Origin: JAYZAP01 sp964645285
GTDB lineage: Bacteria > Pseudomonadota > Alphaproteobacteria > JAAXGF01
Direction of reading: 5' to 3'
DNA length: 49,802 nucleotides
NCBI GenBank assembly: GCA_964645285.1
Contig: CAZYDR010000011.1
Coordinates: 1 to 49,802 of the forward strand
In this document: piece after piece, positions 16,608 through 24,436 of the stretch
Layout of the letters: every line of letters begins with the position of its first letter
How positions within the stretch are numbered: position 1 is the first letter of the stretch
Position numbers and translations under genes: made by a program
Notes under the pieces: model-generated
Told to the model about the DNA's origin: nothing
Database searches by the model: none
Seen by the model: the letters and a program-made list of their open reading frames with translations, nothing else

Positions 16608-16981
16608 GTACGGTACTGGCGGTTGCTGGCGGCGGCGCTCTTGGCGCGGTGGCGCGATATCTCATGATGGCGGGGGTCGGCATGTGGCTCGGCCCCGGCT
16701 ATCCCTACGGCACAATGGTGGTCAATGTGCTGGGCTCTCTCATCTTCGGCGCATTGGTCGAAATGATGGCCCTGGTGTGGAACATCGGTGGTGATTTTCG
16801 GGCCTTTATCGTTATTGGCATCCTCGGCAGCTTCACCACATTTTCCACCTATTCTCTGGATGCCGTAGTGCTGTTTCATCGCGGCGACATGATCGGCACG
16901 GCGCTGTACGTAGTCGGATCGGTGGTGTTGGCGCTGGCCGGCTTCGTGGCCGGCATGGCGCTTGTGCGGGTGGCGGTGTAA
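16604..16981 (+). CDS. crcB: Fluoride ion channel CrcB/Fluc
   Basis: Small four-helix membrane protein that exports fluoride as an antiparallel dimer. It is 125 residues with a GTG start overlapping the rarA stop (GTGA). Signature segments are GGALGAVARYL in helix 1, GTMVVNVLGS (central sodium-site and selectivity region) and GSFTTFSTYS with the fluoride-track phenylalanines. No fluoride riboswitch is visible, as the gene lies inside a coupled operon. The TAA shares a base with the rluC ATG. Confidence 0.95.
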   Translation: MSTVLAVAGGGALGAVARYLMMAGVGMWLGPGYPYGTMVVNVLGSLIFGALVEMMALVWNIGGDFRAFIVIGILGSFTTFSTYSLDAVVLFHRGDMIGTALYVVGSVVLALAGFVAGMALVRVAV

Positions 16982-17961
16982 TGGCTCAAGTCGAAACGCG
17001 AGAGGTTGCCGGCGACGACGCCGACATCCGCCTCGACCGCTGGTTCAAGCGCCATTATCCGGCGCTCAGCCATGGCCGCCTTGAGAAGCTCTTGCGGACC
17101 GGCCAGGTGCGGGTCGATGGCAGCCGGGTCAAGGCCGGTGAGCGGCTCAAGCCGGGCCAGGCCATTCGCATACCGCCGCTTGGCGACTCTTCCGCGCCCC
17201 CGAAGCCCAGGCAACGTCCCAAGGTCAGTGACCATGACGCCAAGGAACTGCGGGCTCGGGTGCTGTACGAGGACAACGAGATCATCGTTATCGACAAGCC
17301 GGCCGGCCTGGCGGTGCAGGGCGGCAGCAAGACCACGCGACATCTCGATGGCATGCTCGACGCTCTGGCCGACAAGAAGGGCGAGCGCCCACGCCTGGTT
17401 CACCGACTGGATAAAGACACCTCGGGGGTGTTGGTGCTGGCCCGTAACGTCAGCGGCGCCGACCGCCTGGGCAAGGCATTCCGTGGCCGTCATGTGACCA
17501 AGCTGTACTGGGCCCTGGTGGTGGGCGAGCCCGAGCGCGACCAGGGCCGTATCGACCTGGCCATGGCCAAGAAGAGCGGCCCTCGGAGCGAGCGTATGGA
17601 GGAGGACGACGCTGGCCAGCAGGCGGTGACCGATTTCGCGGTCATCGACAGAATTGGCCGTCAGGCGGCCTGGTTGGCTCTGCGGCCGCTCACCGGCCGG
17701 ACCCACCAGCTTCGGGTTCATTGCGCCGCCATCGGCACGCCGATCCTCGGTGATGGCAAGTACGGTGGCGCCGACGCGTTTCTTTCCGGTGTTCCGGCCA
17801 AGGATGTGCATCTCCACGCCCGCGCCATCGAAATTCCCAAACGCGGCGGTGGCACGATCAGCGTCATCGCCCCATTGCCCGACCATATGCGCAAGACCTG
17901 GCGCCTGTTCGGCTTTAACGTCAACGACACCAGTGATCCCTTCGCCGAGGTGGACCTGTGA
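16981..17961 (+). CDS. rluC: RluA-family 23S rRNA pseudouridine synthase (RluC-like)
   Basis: Isomerises specific uridines in RNA. It is 326 residues. An N-terminal S4 RNA-binding domain (about residues 15-75, RLDRWFKRHYPALSHGRLEKL) precedes the catalytic domain. The motif HRLDKDTSGVLVLAR holds the catalytic aspartate. RTHQLRVHCAAIGTPILGD and a YGG-type segment complete the fold. Position next to crcB and a HAD gene is common in alphaproteobacteria and favours RluC, but RluA or RluD specificity cannot be excluded. Confidence 0.9.
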   Translation: MAQVETREVAGDDADIRLDRWFKRHYPALSHGRLEKLLRTGQVRVDGSRVKAGERLKPGQAIRIPPLGDSSAPPKPRQRPKVSDHDAKELRARVLYEDNEIIVIDKPAGLAVQGGSKTTRHLDGMLDALADKKGERPRLVHRLDKDTSGVLVLARNVSGADRLGKAFRGRHVTKLYWALVVGEPERDQGRIDLAMAKKSGPRSERMEEDDAGQQAVTDFAVIDRIGRQAAWLALRPLTGRTHQLRVHCAAIGTPILGDGKYGGADAFLSGVPAKDVHLHARAIEIPKRGGGTISVIAPLPDHMRKTWRLFGFNVNDTSDPFAEVDL

Positions 17962-18614
17962 TCCGGTTGGTAGTTTTCGATTGCGACGGCACCCTGGTCG
18001 ATAGTCAGCACAACATCGTCACGGCCATGGGAACGGCGTTTTCGCGGAATAATCTCGCGGTGCCCGACGCCCGCACCCTGCGCCGCACCGTCGGCCTGTC
18101 GCCCACCGTCGCCATGGCCGAGCTTCATCCACGCGGCAGCTTCGGGGTCCGCACCTCGCTCGTCGAGGACTATCGCCAGGCGTTCCTGGTGTTGCGTAGC
18201 CAGCCCGATCATTACGAGCCGCTCTACGATGGCGCCGCCGAGGCCATCGTCGCCCTTGATCAGGCCGGTTACCTGCTGGGCGTCGCCACCGGCAAGTCGC
18301 AGCGTGGATTGCGAGCCACGCTTGAGCGTTTCGACCTGACTAGTCGCTTCGTCACTCTACAGACCGCCGACGACGCGCCAAGCAAACCCCATTCCGGCAT
18401 GGTCGAGAACGCCATGGCTGAAGCCGGCGCCACGCCGGCAGAGACCGTGGTCATCGGCGATACCACCTTTGACATGGAGATGGCGGTCAGCGCCGGCGCC
18501 AGGGCAATCGGCGTTGCCTGGGGCTATCACGAGGTCGATGAGTTACAGGCCACCGGCGCCCAGGCGGTCATCGACAGTTTCGACGCCCTGCCGGGCGCCA
18601 TCGCCGCCCTGTGA
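17958..18614 (+). CDS. HAD-family hydrolase, phosphoglycolate phosphatase-like
   Basis: Haloacid dehalogenase superfamily phosphatase of subfamily IA, 218 residues, GTG start overlapping the rluC stop. Motif I is FDCDGTLVDS with the nucleophile Asp8 and acid Asp10. The cap domain occupies roughly residues 16-85. Motif II lies in GVATGKS, motif III uses the lysine of SKPHSGM, and motif IV is IGDTTFDMEMA. The substrate is not readable from sequence; 2-phosphoglycolate is the usual guess. It is coupled to the ATP12 gene by a 4-base overlap. Confidence 0.88.
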   Translation: MIRLVVFDCDGTLVDSQHNIVTAMGTAFSRNNLAVPDARTLRRTVGLSPTVAMAELHPRGSFGVRTSLVEDYRQAFLVLRSQPDHYEPLYDGAAEAIVALDQAGYLLGVATGKSQRGLRATLERFDLTSRFVTLQTADDAPSKPHSGMVENAMAEAGATPAETVVIGDTTFDMEMAVSAGARAIGVAWGYHEVDELQATGAQAVIDSFDALPGAIAAL

Positions 18615-19306
18615 AACGGTTCTATAGCGACGCCGCGGTTGGCGCGGGCGAGGGCGGCTACGGGGTCGAATTGGACGGTCGCGTCATCAAGACGCCGGCT
18701 CGTCGGCCGCTGGTGCTGCCCAACGCTGCCCTGGCCGAGGCGGTGGCCGCCGAGTGGGCCGCCCAGGTCGAAACCGTTGAGTCCGACACCATGCCCCTGA
18801 CCCGGCTGGCAACCACCGCCATCGACCGGGTGGCTGATCATCGCGAGCCCGTAATCGACGAAACCGCCGCCTATGGCGCCACCGACATGATGTGTTATCG
18901 GGTCGCCGGGCCGGTGGAGCTTGCCGCTGCTCAAGCCTCGGGCTGGCAACCCTTGCTCGATTGGCTGGCCGCGAGCCACGGCGCCAGCTTGGCCATAACC
19001 GAAGGCTTGATCGCCATTGAACAACCCGATAATGCCCTGGCGGCCTTGCGGGCGCTGGTGGCCGGGTTCGATACCCTGGCGCTGGCGGCGCTCCATACGG
19101 TGACCACCGCGTCTGGCTCTCTGGTCATCGCCTTGGCCCTGGCTGGTCAGCGTATTGATGCCGCCGAGGCCTGGCGTCTGTGTCGTCTGGATGAAGCGTT
19201 TCAGGCGGAACGCTGGGGGCTTGATCCGGAAACCGAGTCGCGCGGCGAACAACTGCGGATCGAGATCGCCGCCGCCGCGCGTTTCCTCGAATTGTGCGGG
19301 GCGTGA
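18611..19306 (+). CDS. ATP12 family F1-ATPase assembly chaperone
   Basis: ATP12 homologues are known from mitochondria and alphaproteobacteria, where they help assemble the F1 alpha subunit. It is 231 residues with a GTG start (MKRFYSDAAV). Diagnostic text is ELDGRVIKTPARRPLVLPN near the N-terminus, AEAVAAEWAAQ, TMPLTRLATTAIDRV, and a C-terminal helical domain with DEAFQAERWGLDPE. It closes the rarA-crcB-rluC-HAD-ATP12 run of overlapping genes. Its presence is one of the better lineage clues in the window. Confidence 0.93.
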   Translation: MKRFYSDAAVGAGEGGYGVELDGRVIKTPARRPLVLPNAALAEAVAAEWAAQVETVESDTMPLTRLATTAIDRVADHREPVIDETAAYGATDMMCYRVAGPVELAAAQASGWQPLLDWLAASHGASLAITEGLIAIEQPDNALAALRALVAGFDTLALAALHTVTTASGSLVIALALAGQRIDAAEAWRLCRLDEAFQAERWGLDPETESRGEQLRIEIAAAARFLELCGA

Positions 19307-19350
19307 CCGGGGATGGTAGTATAAGCCACAATCGGCCTTAGGGGGACGTG

Positions 19351-20883
19351 ATGCGAGAGATTGTTGAGGAACTTGAAAAGAAGCGCGCCGCGGCGCGTCT
19401 CGGTGGTGGCCAGCGCCGCATTGATGCCCAACACGCCAAGGGCAAGCTGACTGCTCGCGAGCGTATCGAGCTGTTGCTTGATGAAGGCACATTTGAAGAG
19501 TTCGACATGTTCGTCGAGCACAGCGCCACTGACTTCGGCATGGATGCCCAGCGTATTCCCGGCGATGGCGTGGTTACCGGTCATGGCCATATCAACGGCC
19601 GCCTGGTATTTGTTTTCAGTCAGGACTTCACGGTCTTCGGCGGCTCGTTGAGTCAGGCTCACGCCGGTAAGATCTGCAAGATCATAGATCACGCCCTCAA
19701 GGTCGGAGCGCCGGTCATCGGCATCAACGATTCCGGCGGCGCCCGCATTCAGGAAGGCATCGACAGCCTGGCCGGCTATGCTGAAGTGTTTCAGCGCAAC
19801 GTGCTGGCGTCCGGCGTGGTGCCGCAGATTTCCCTGATCATGGGACCCTGTGCCGGCGGCGCGGTCTATTCGCCGGCCATGACCGACTTCATTTTCATGG
19901 TCGCCGATTCGTCCTACATGTTCGTCACTGGGCCCGACGTGGTGAAGACCGTGACCCACGAGGAAGTCACCCACGAGGAACTCGGTGGCGCGGTAACCCA
20001 CACCACCAAGTCCGGCGTTGCCGACCGGGCCTTCGAAAACGACGTGGAGGCCATGGTCTTGACCCGGCGTTTCGTTGACTTCCTGCCGTCGTCCAACCGG
20101 GAATCACCGCCCAGCCGGCCGACCAGCGATGTGGCAAGCCGCATTGAGGACTCTCTCGACACCCTGATCCCGGCCAACCCCAATCAGCCCTACGACATGA
20201 CCGAACTCATCACCAAAGTGGTCGATGAGGGCGATTTCTTCGAAGTTCAGCCCGACTTCGCCAAGAACATCATCGTCGGCATGGGCCGCTTGGACGGCAC
20301 CACTGCGGGCATTGTCGCCAACCAGCCCATGGTGCTGGCCGGTTGCCTCGACATCGAATCGTCGCGCAAGGCGGCGCGTTTCGTGCGCTTCTGTGATTGC
20401 TTCAACATTCCCATCGTGACCTTCGTCGACGTGCCCGGTTTCCTGCCCGGCACCGATCAGGAGTATGGCGGCATCATCAAGCACGGCGCCAAACTGCTGT
20501 TCGCTTTCGCCGAGGCGACGGTACCTAAGGTCACGGTGATTACGCGCAAGGCCTATGGCGGGGCCTATGACGTCATGAGCTCGAAGCATTTGCGCGGCGA
20601 CATCAACTACGCCTGGCCGTCGGCCGAGATCGCGGTGATGGGGCCCAAGGGCGCGGTCGAGATCATCTTCCGCGCCGATCTCGGTGACCAGGCCAAGATC
20701 GAGCAGCGTACCAAGGAATACCGCGCCAAGTTCGCCAACCCGTTCATCGCCGGCCATCGGGGTTTTATCGACGACGTCATCATGCCCCACAACACGCGCC
20801 TGAGAATTTGCCGGGCCCTGGCCATGCTGAAAAACAAGGCGCTGGAGAACCCGTGGAAGAAGCACAGCAATATTCCGCTGTGA
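19351..20883 (+). CDS. pccB: Propionyl-CoA carboxylase beta chain
   Basis: Carboxyltransferase subunit of the biotin enzyme that converts propionyl-CoA to methylmalonyl-CoA. It is 510 residues from ATG 19351, which AGGGGG precedes by 5 bases; a GTG at 19348 is also in frame. KGKLTARERIELLLDEGTF starts the N-terminal half; GGSLSQAHAGKICKI and NDSGGARIQEG follow. The C-terminal half has FVDVPGFLPGTDQE and KAYGGAYDVMSSKHLRGD. The ending ENPWKKHSNIPL is typical of PccB. Its biotin-bearing partner pccA lies 7.2 kb away at 28047. Confidence 0.96.
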   Translation: MREIVEELEKKRAAARLGGGQRRIDAQHAKGKLTARERIELLLDEGTFEEFDMFVEHSATDFGMDAQRIPGDGVVTGHGHINGRLVFVFSQDFTVFGGSLSQAHAGKICKIIDHALKVGAPVIGINDSGGARIQEGIDSLAGYAEVFQRNVLASGVVPQISLIMGPCAGGAVYSPAMTDFIFMVADSSYMFVTGPDVVKTVTHEEVTHEELGGAVTHTTKSGVADRAFENDVEAMVLTRRFVDFLPSSNRESPPSRPTSDVASRIEDSLDTLIPANPNQPYDMTELITKVVDEGDFFEVQPDFAKNIIVGMGRLDGTTAGIVANQPMVLAGCLDIESSRKAARFVRFCDCFNIPIVTFVDVPGFLPGTDQEYGGIIKHGAKLLFAFAEATVPKVTVITRKAYGGAYDVMSSKHLRGDINYAWPSAEIAVMGPKGAVEIIFRADLGDQAKIEQRTKEYRAKFANPFIAGHRGFIDDVIMPHNTRLRICRALAMLKNKALENPWKKHSNIPL

Positions 20884-20893
20884 ACCCCGACCG

Positions 20894-21103
20894 GTGAGCG
20901 AGAAGGACAAGGATAGCCCGGTTCGCCGCCGCCTGCGCGGCTTCGGTCTCCATATTATGGGCTACTTCGTGGTCATGGCCGCCCTGGTGACGGTCAACCT
21001 CGCGGCCACGCCGGAAACCGTATGGTTCGTCTGGCCCGGGGTCGGCTGGGGTGGCGTACTGGCGGTCCACGCGGCCTACGCCATGGGCCTGTTCGGAAAT
21101 TAG
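20894..21103 (+). CDS. Small 2TM domain protein
   Basis: A 69-residue membrane protein with GTG start at 20894, 10 bases after pccB. Two hydrophobic segments (about residues 21-37 and 45-66) are joined by a short loop with the pattern TVWFVWPGVGWGGVLAVHA, which resembles the two-helix unit (2TM) found alone or attached to histidine kinases. No catalytic residues are seen. Its function is unknown. Its frame keeps the same high-GC codon use as pccB, which supports real coding. Confidence 0.72.
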   Translation: MSEKDKDSPVRRRLRGFGLHIMGYFVVMAALVTVNLAATPETVWFVWPGVGWGGVLAVHAAYAMGLFGN

Positions 21104-21232
21104 TCTCGACGGCGCGGCTCTGTGAATGTATTAAGTGCCATCTTGGTGACTGCTGGGGGGCGAGCCGCGGTGGATTTGCGCGGTCAGACCTCGGGTGCGG
21201 CGGCGTAAGCACAACCGCAATCGACCGACTAT

Positions 21233-22024
21233 GTGATAACACTTCGACCGCATCTTGCCGATATGGCATTCACCATTTCGGCGCGACGAAAGAACCCCGG
21301 CCTGCCGATCATGCGGTTTCTGGTCGAAAACTACGGCAGTATCCCGATCAAGTATATCGACAGCCTTTTCGGCTTCGTCGAACCGTGTACGCTCTACGGT
21401 GGGCGCATGTTCCTCGCGCCGGAGCTTTTTCCCAGCGATGTCGCGGCCATGTACGAAAATGACACCGGCCTGCGCATTCCGCTTACCAACCACTTCGCCA
21501 CCGAAGAGGAATACGAGGCCAGCCGTCCATTCCTCGAAAAGTACCATCGCCCGGGCAACGCGGTTATCGTCACCAACGACAATCTGGCCAAGTGGATCGG
21601 TCGCGATTATCCCGATTATCGGATCGAAGCCAGCGTCATTAAGAACATCAACAGCCACGCCAGGATGTAAGCGGCCCTCGAAATCTACGAGACCGTCATC
21701 CTGCCCATGTCGTGTTGCGAGGATCATGATTTTCTCAATGAAATAGAGCAGAAGGATCGGGTCACGCTGTTCGCCAACGCGGGTTGAGCTCTCACTTGTC
21801 CAGCGCATATTTGCTATACCCAGTTCAACAAGTTCAACAAGTTCAACAAGTGCACCAGTGACGCCGAGCGTCGGGCGCACGTCTTCGGCCCGCGCTGTTC
21901 ACGGACCATCAAGGAGCGCGACGCCCGCGGCATGATCGACTTCGATCTCGAGGCGTTGACCGAACTGGGTTTCCACCGCTTCAAACTGTTGCGCTCGCGG
22001 GCCGGCAGTAAGACGGGGGTTTAG
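21233..22024 (+). pseudogene. Broken gene with in-frame TAA and TGA, cysteine-containing conserved protein
   Basis: One frame runs from GTG 21233 to TAG 22022-22024 (263 codons) but is cut by TAA at 21668-21670 and TGA at 21785-21787. All three parts read like one protein: the first has FLVENYGSIPIKYIDSLFGF and IPLTNHFATEEEYEASRPFL; the second has IYETVILPMSCCEDHDFL and KDRVTLFANAG; the third has ALTCPAHICY, then MIDFDLEALTELGFHRFKLL. The TGA falls where a cysteine would give a C-x3-C-x4-C cluster. I do not recognise the family with certainty; the layout recalls TIM-barrel U32-type proteins. Two nonsense codons and no good ribosome binding site favour a pseudogene. Confidence 0.7.
21824..21850 (+). 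repeat. Threefold 9-bp tandem repeat
   Basis: TTCAACAAG occurs three times head to tail at 21824-21832, 21833-21841 and 21842-21850. It lies in frame inside the third part of the broken gene and would encode Phe-Asn-Lys three times. It looks like replication slippage in a sequence no longer under strong selection. Confidence 0.9.
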
Positions 22025-22105
22025 CGGTACCTCGTCGAGCCGACCGTGCTATGTCTGGTGACGGTTTGATGTAAGCTCCTGATTCCCGCGGGTCGGAATA
22101 TCGAG

Positions 22106-23374
22106 ATGATGAAGGTTGATCCTTATTGGTGGGAAGCCGCGCCGTTGCGCGATTTGCTCGAGCAGCCCGTGGCGGTGACCTGCGATGTGGTAGTGGTTGG
22201 CGCCGGTTATGCCGGGCTTCATGCGGCTCTTGAGTTGGCGCGCGCCGGTCGGTTCGTACAGGTTTTCGATACTGAACGCCCCGGATTTGGTGGTTCAAGC
22301 CGCAATGGCGGCATCGTCAGCGGGACCACTCACTTCAAGCTCCATACCATGATAGATACCCTCGGTCTCGACACCGCCAAGGCGATGTTTCAGGAGGGCA
22401 TCGACGCGGAGACCTGGCTGCGGCGCTTTATCGACGAGCAAAATATCGCCTGTGAGTACACGTGCTCGGGCCGCTTTATTGGCGCTTACCGTCCAGCCCA
22501 TTACGATACGCTCGCGCGCCAGGCGAAAACCGTGAACAAGCATTTCGACTGCGGTATACGGGCGGTGCCAAAGTCCGAACAGCACGGCGAAGTCGGTACC
22601 GACATTTATCACGGCGGAATTTCCACGGACGATGTGAGCGGCCTGCATCCGGCGCTTTATCATTCAGGCCTGCTGGATCGTGTGCTTGAGGCCGGCGTAA
22701 CCGTCCATGGCGAATGCGGGGTTCGTGGATTTCGCCATGACGGCAACAGCGTCGAAGTCGAAACCCTCCGGGGAAAGGTGCGGGCTGGTGACCTGGTGAT
22801 CGCGACCAATGGATATACGGATGAGCGTCTGCCCTGGCTGCGCCGCCGCCTGGTCGCGGTCGCGAGCCAGATCATCGCGACCGAGCCGTTGCCGGCGGAC
22901 CTCCTCGACCGGCTTATGCCGAAGAAACGAATGCTGGTTGATAGCCGCAACGTTTTTCCGTATTACCGGCCGTCGCCGGACTACACGCGCATCATTTTCG
23001 GTGGGCGCGTGGGGGCCTTGTCCAACGACGCTACGGTGAAGGCTGCGGCCCTGCGTCGCGATCTCGTATCGATTTTCCCAGAGCTTTCCGAGACGGCCCT
23101 CACTCATGTTTGGTGGGGAAACGTCGCGTTCCCGTTCGACAAACGCCCAAAGCTTGCCCATGTGGACGGCGTCCACTATGCAACCGGGTTTTGCGGCTCG
23201 GGCACGGTGTGGGCCAGCTGGTTCGGCAATCTGGTGGCGCGCCGCATCATCGCCGAAGGCCCGGTTACCACGGCGCTGGGCTCGGACCCCTTCGAGGGCC
23301 GCCCGTTGTATTGGGGCTGGCCATGGTTTCTGCCACTGGTGCTGGGCTGGTACCGGCTGCGCGATGCCCTCTGA
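22106..23374 (+). CDS. FAD-dependent oxidoreductase, amine/glycine oxidase (DAO) family
   Basis: Flavoenzyme of the PuuB/OrdL type, 422 residues. The dinucleotide fold is DVVVVGAGYAGLHAALEL, about residues 27-44, followed by GFGGSSRNGGIVSG, where the family binds FAD. The middle substrate domain contains GDLVIATNGYTDERLPWL. The C-terminal FAD motif is YATGFCGSGTVWA. A WGWPWFLPLVLGWYRL end is hydrophobic and might touch the membrane. Family members oxidise gamma-glutamylputrescine, glycine betaine derivatives or other secondary amines; the substrate here is open. ATG 22109 is an alternative start. It leads a four-gene + strand set. Confidence 0.88.
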   Translation: MMKVDPYWWEAAPLRDLLEQPVAVTCDVVVVGAGYAGLHAALELARAGRFVQVFDTERPGFGGSSRNGGIVSGTTHFKLHTMIDTLGLDTAKAMFQEGIDAETWLRRFIDEQNIACEYTCSGRFIGAYRPAHYDTLARQAKTVNKHFDCGIRAVPKSEQHGEVGTDIYHGGISTDDVSGLHPALYHSGLLDRVLEAGVTVHGECGVRGFRHDGNSVEVETLRGKVRAGDLVIATNGYTDERLPWLRRRLVAVASQIIATEPLPADLLDRLMPKKRMLVDSRNVFPYYRPSPDYTRIIFGGRVGALSNDATVKAAALRRDLVSIFPELSETALTHVWWGNVAFPFDKRPKLAHVDGVHYATGFCGSGTVWASWFGNLVARRIIAEGPVTTALGSDPFEGRPLYWGWPWFLPLVLGWYRLRDAL

Positions 23375-23395
23375 TTTCCAACTTCCGAGTAAATC

Positions 23396-23947
23396 ATGGT
23401 CCAAGACGTTTACCTAATCAGGCACGGCCAATCGACCTTCAATGCGGCGTTTGAGGCGAACGGCGTTGACCCCATGCATTACGGTGCGCGCTTGTCGGAT
23501 AGGGGCGCCGGACAAATTACCCAGGCGCGTCGGGCGGCGCCGGGCCTGGGTGTGAATCTGGTTGTTGCGTCGCCGTTGACACGCGCCCTGCAGACCGTGA
23601 CCGGGCTTTTCGATGGTACGCCCGTGCCGATAATGGTTTCAAGCATTCACGTCGAGCGGTTGGAGCATAGTTGTGATGTCGGCAGGGCGCCGGCGGTGCT
23701 GTCGGACGAGTTTCCGTCGCTTGATTTTGACCACCTGGCCGATAGCTGGTGGCATCTTGGTGAGAACGGCGAGGGAGACTTCGCTGTGGAACCCGAGCCG
23801 GTTCTGATGGATCGGGTCGCGGCGTTCTCACAATGGAACGCGACGCGCCCTGAACCGGCGGTGGCTGTGGTCGGTCACGGTGAGTTCTTCCATCGATTGA
23901 CCGGGCGCTATATGGAAAACTGCGAAATTATGCATTGGACGCCCTAG
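23396..23947 (+). CDS. Histidine phosphatase family protein
   Basis: Phosphoglycerate mutase-like phosphatase of 183 residues. The catalytic motif LIRHGQSTFN places the phosphorylated histidine at residue 10. A second histidine lies in VAVVGHGEFF near residue 160. The arginine and glutamate partners are plausible in SPLTRALQT and EHSCDVG. It starts 21 bases after the flavoenzyme gene and ends 29 bases before the next gene. The substrate is unknown. Confidence 0.88.
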   Translation: MVQDVYLIRHGQSTFNAAFEANGVDPMHYGARLSDRGAGQITQARRAAPGLGVNLVVASPLTRALQTVTGLFDGTPVPIMVSSIHVERLEHSCDVGRAPAVLSDEFPSLDFDHLADSWWHLGENGEGDFAVEPEPVLMDRVAAFSQWNATRPEPAVAVVGHGEFFHRLTGRYMENCEIMHWTP

Positions 23948-23976
23948 ACTTTAAGCTAATGACCGAGGAGGAACTC

Positions 23977-24429
23977 ATGCTGTACTTCGGATATTGCACC
24001 ATGCTGCAACTGGCCGAGATGCATCGTCTTTGTCCCGGCTCGAAGCCCCTCGGAGTCTACCAGATGGAAGGCTACCGCCTGCGGTTTTCCGCCTTCCATG
24101 ACGCGCTCGACCAGGGGTCCTGTGATCTTGAAGTGGCGCCGGGACATCGCATGTGGGGGTTGCTCTACGAAATGGTGGACGCGGAGTACGACGCCCTCGA
24201 TCTCATGGCCGGCGTCGACAAGGGCTATCTCAGCCGTATCGAAATCTCGGTGACCAACGATGCTGGCGAGAGCCGGGCGGCCACGACCTACCGCAGCCCC
24301 AATCCGGGCGGGCCGTTCAGCCCCACGGTGGCCTATACGCGGCCAATTTTATCCGGGGCGCGGGAACTCGGCCTCGCCGCCGATTATATCGGCGAGCTGG
24401 AAAGCATTGTTGCCGCCGCCGCCGGCTAG
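23977..24429 (+). CDS. Gamma-glutamylcyclotransferase-like protein lacking the usual glutamate
   Basis: The start is placed at ATG 23977 (MLYFGYCTMLQLAEM) because GAGGAGGA at 23965-23972 is a strong ribosome binding site; ATG 23959 is the alternative. The length is 150 residues. The layout follows the GGCT fold: a YFGY N-terminal strand, GVYQMEGYRLRFSAF, WGLLYEMVDAEYDALD, then TYRSPNPGGPFSPTVAYTRPILSGARELGL. Two key places differ from active enzymes. The YGSN-type loop reads YCTM, and the catalytic glutamate of the LDxxEGV motif is alanine (LDLMAGV). It may be a non-enzymatic or altered-substrate member. Confidence 0.7.
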   Translation: MLYFGYCTMLQLAEMHRLCPGSKPLGVYQMEGYRLRFSAFHDALDQGSCDLEVAPGHRMWGLLYEMVDAEYDALDLMAGVDKGYLSRIEISVTNDAGESRAATTYRSPNPGGPFSPTVAYTRPILSGARELGLAADYIGELESIVAAAAG

Positions 24430-24436
24430 CAGAACC

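Noticed and set aside
21785..21830. Bacterial SECIS hairpin after the in-frame TGA
   Set aside because: Only a weak 4-bp pairing (AGCG with TGCT) is seen downstream, without the G-containing apical loop, and an upstream TAA also interrupts the gene.
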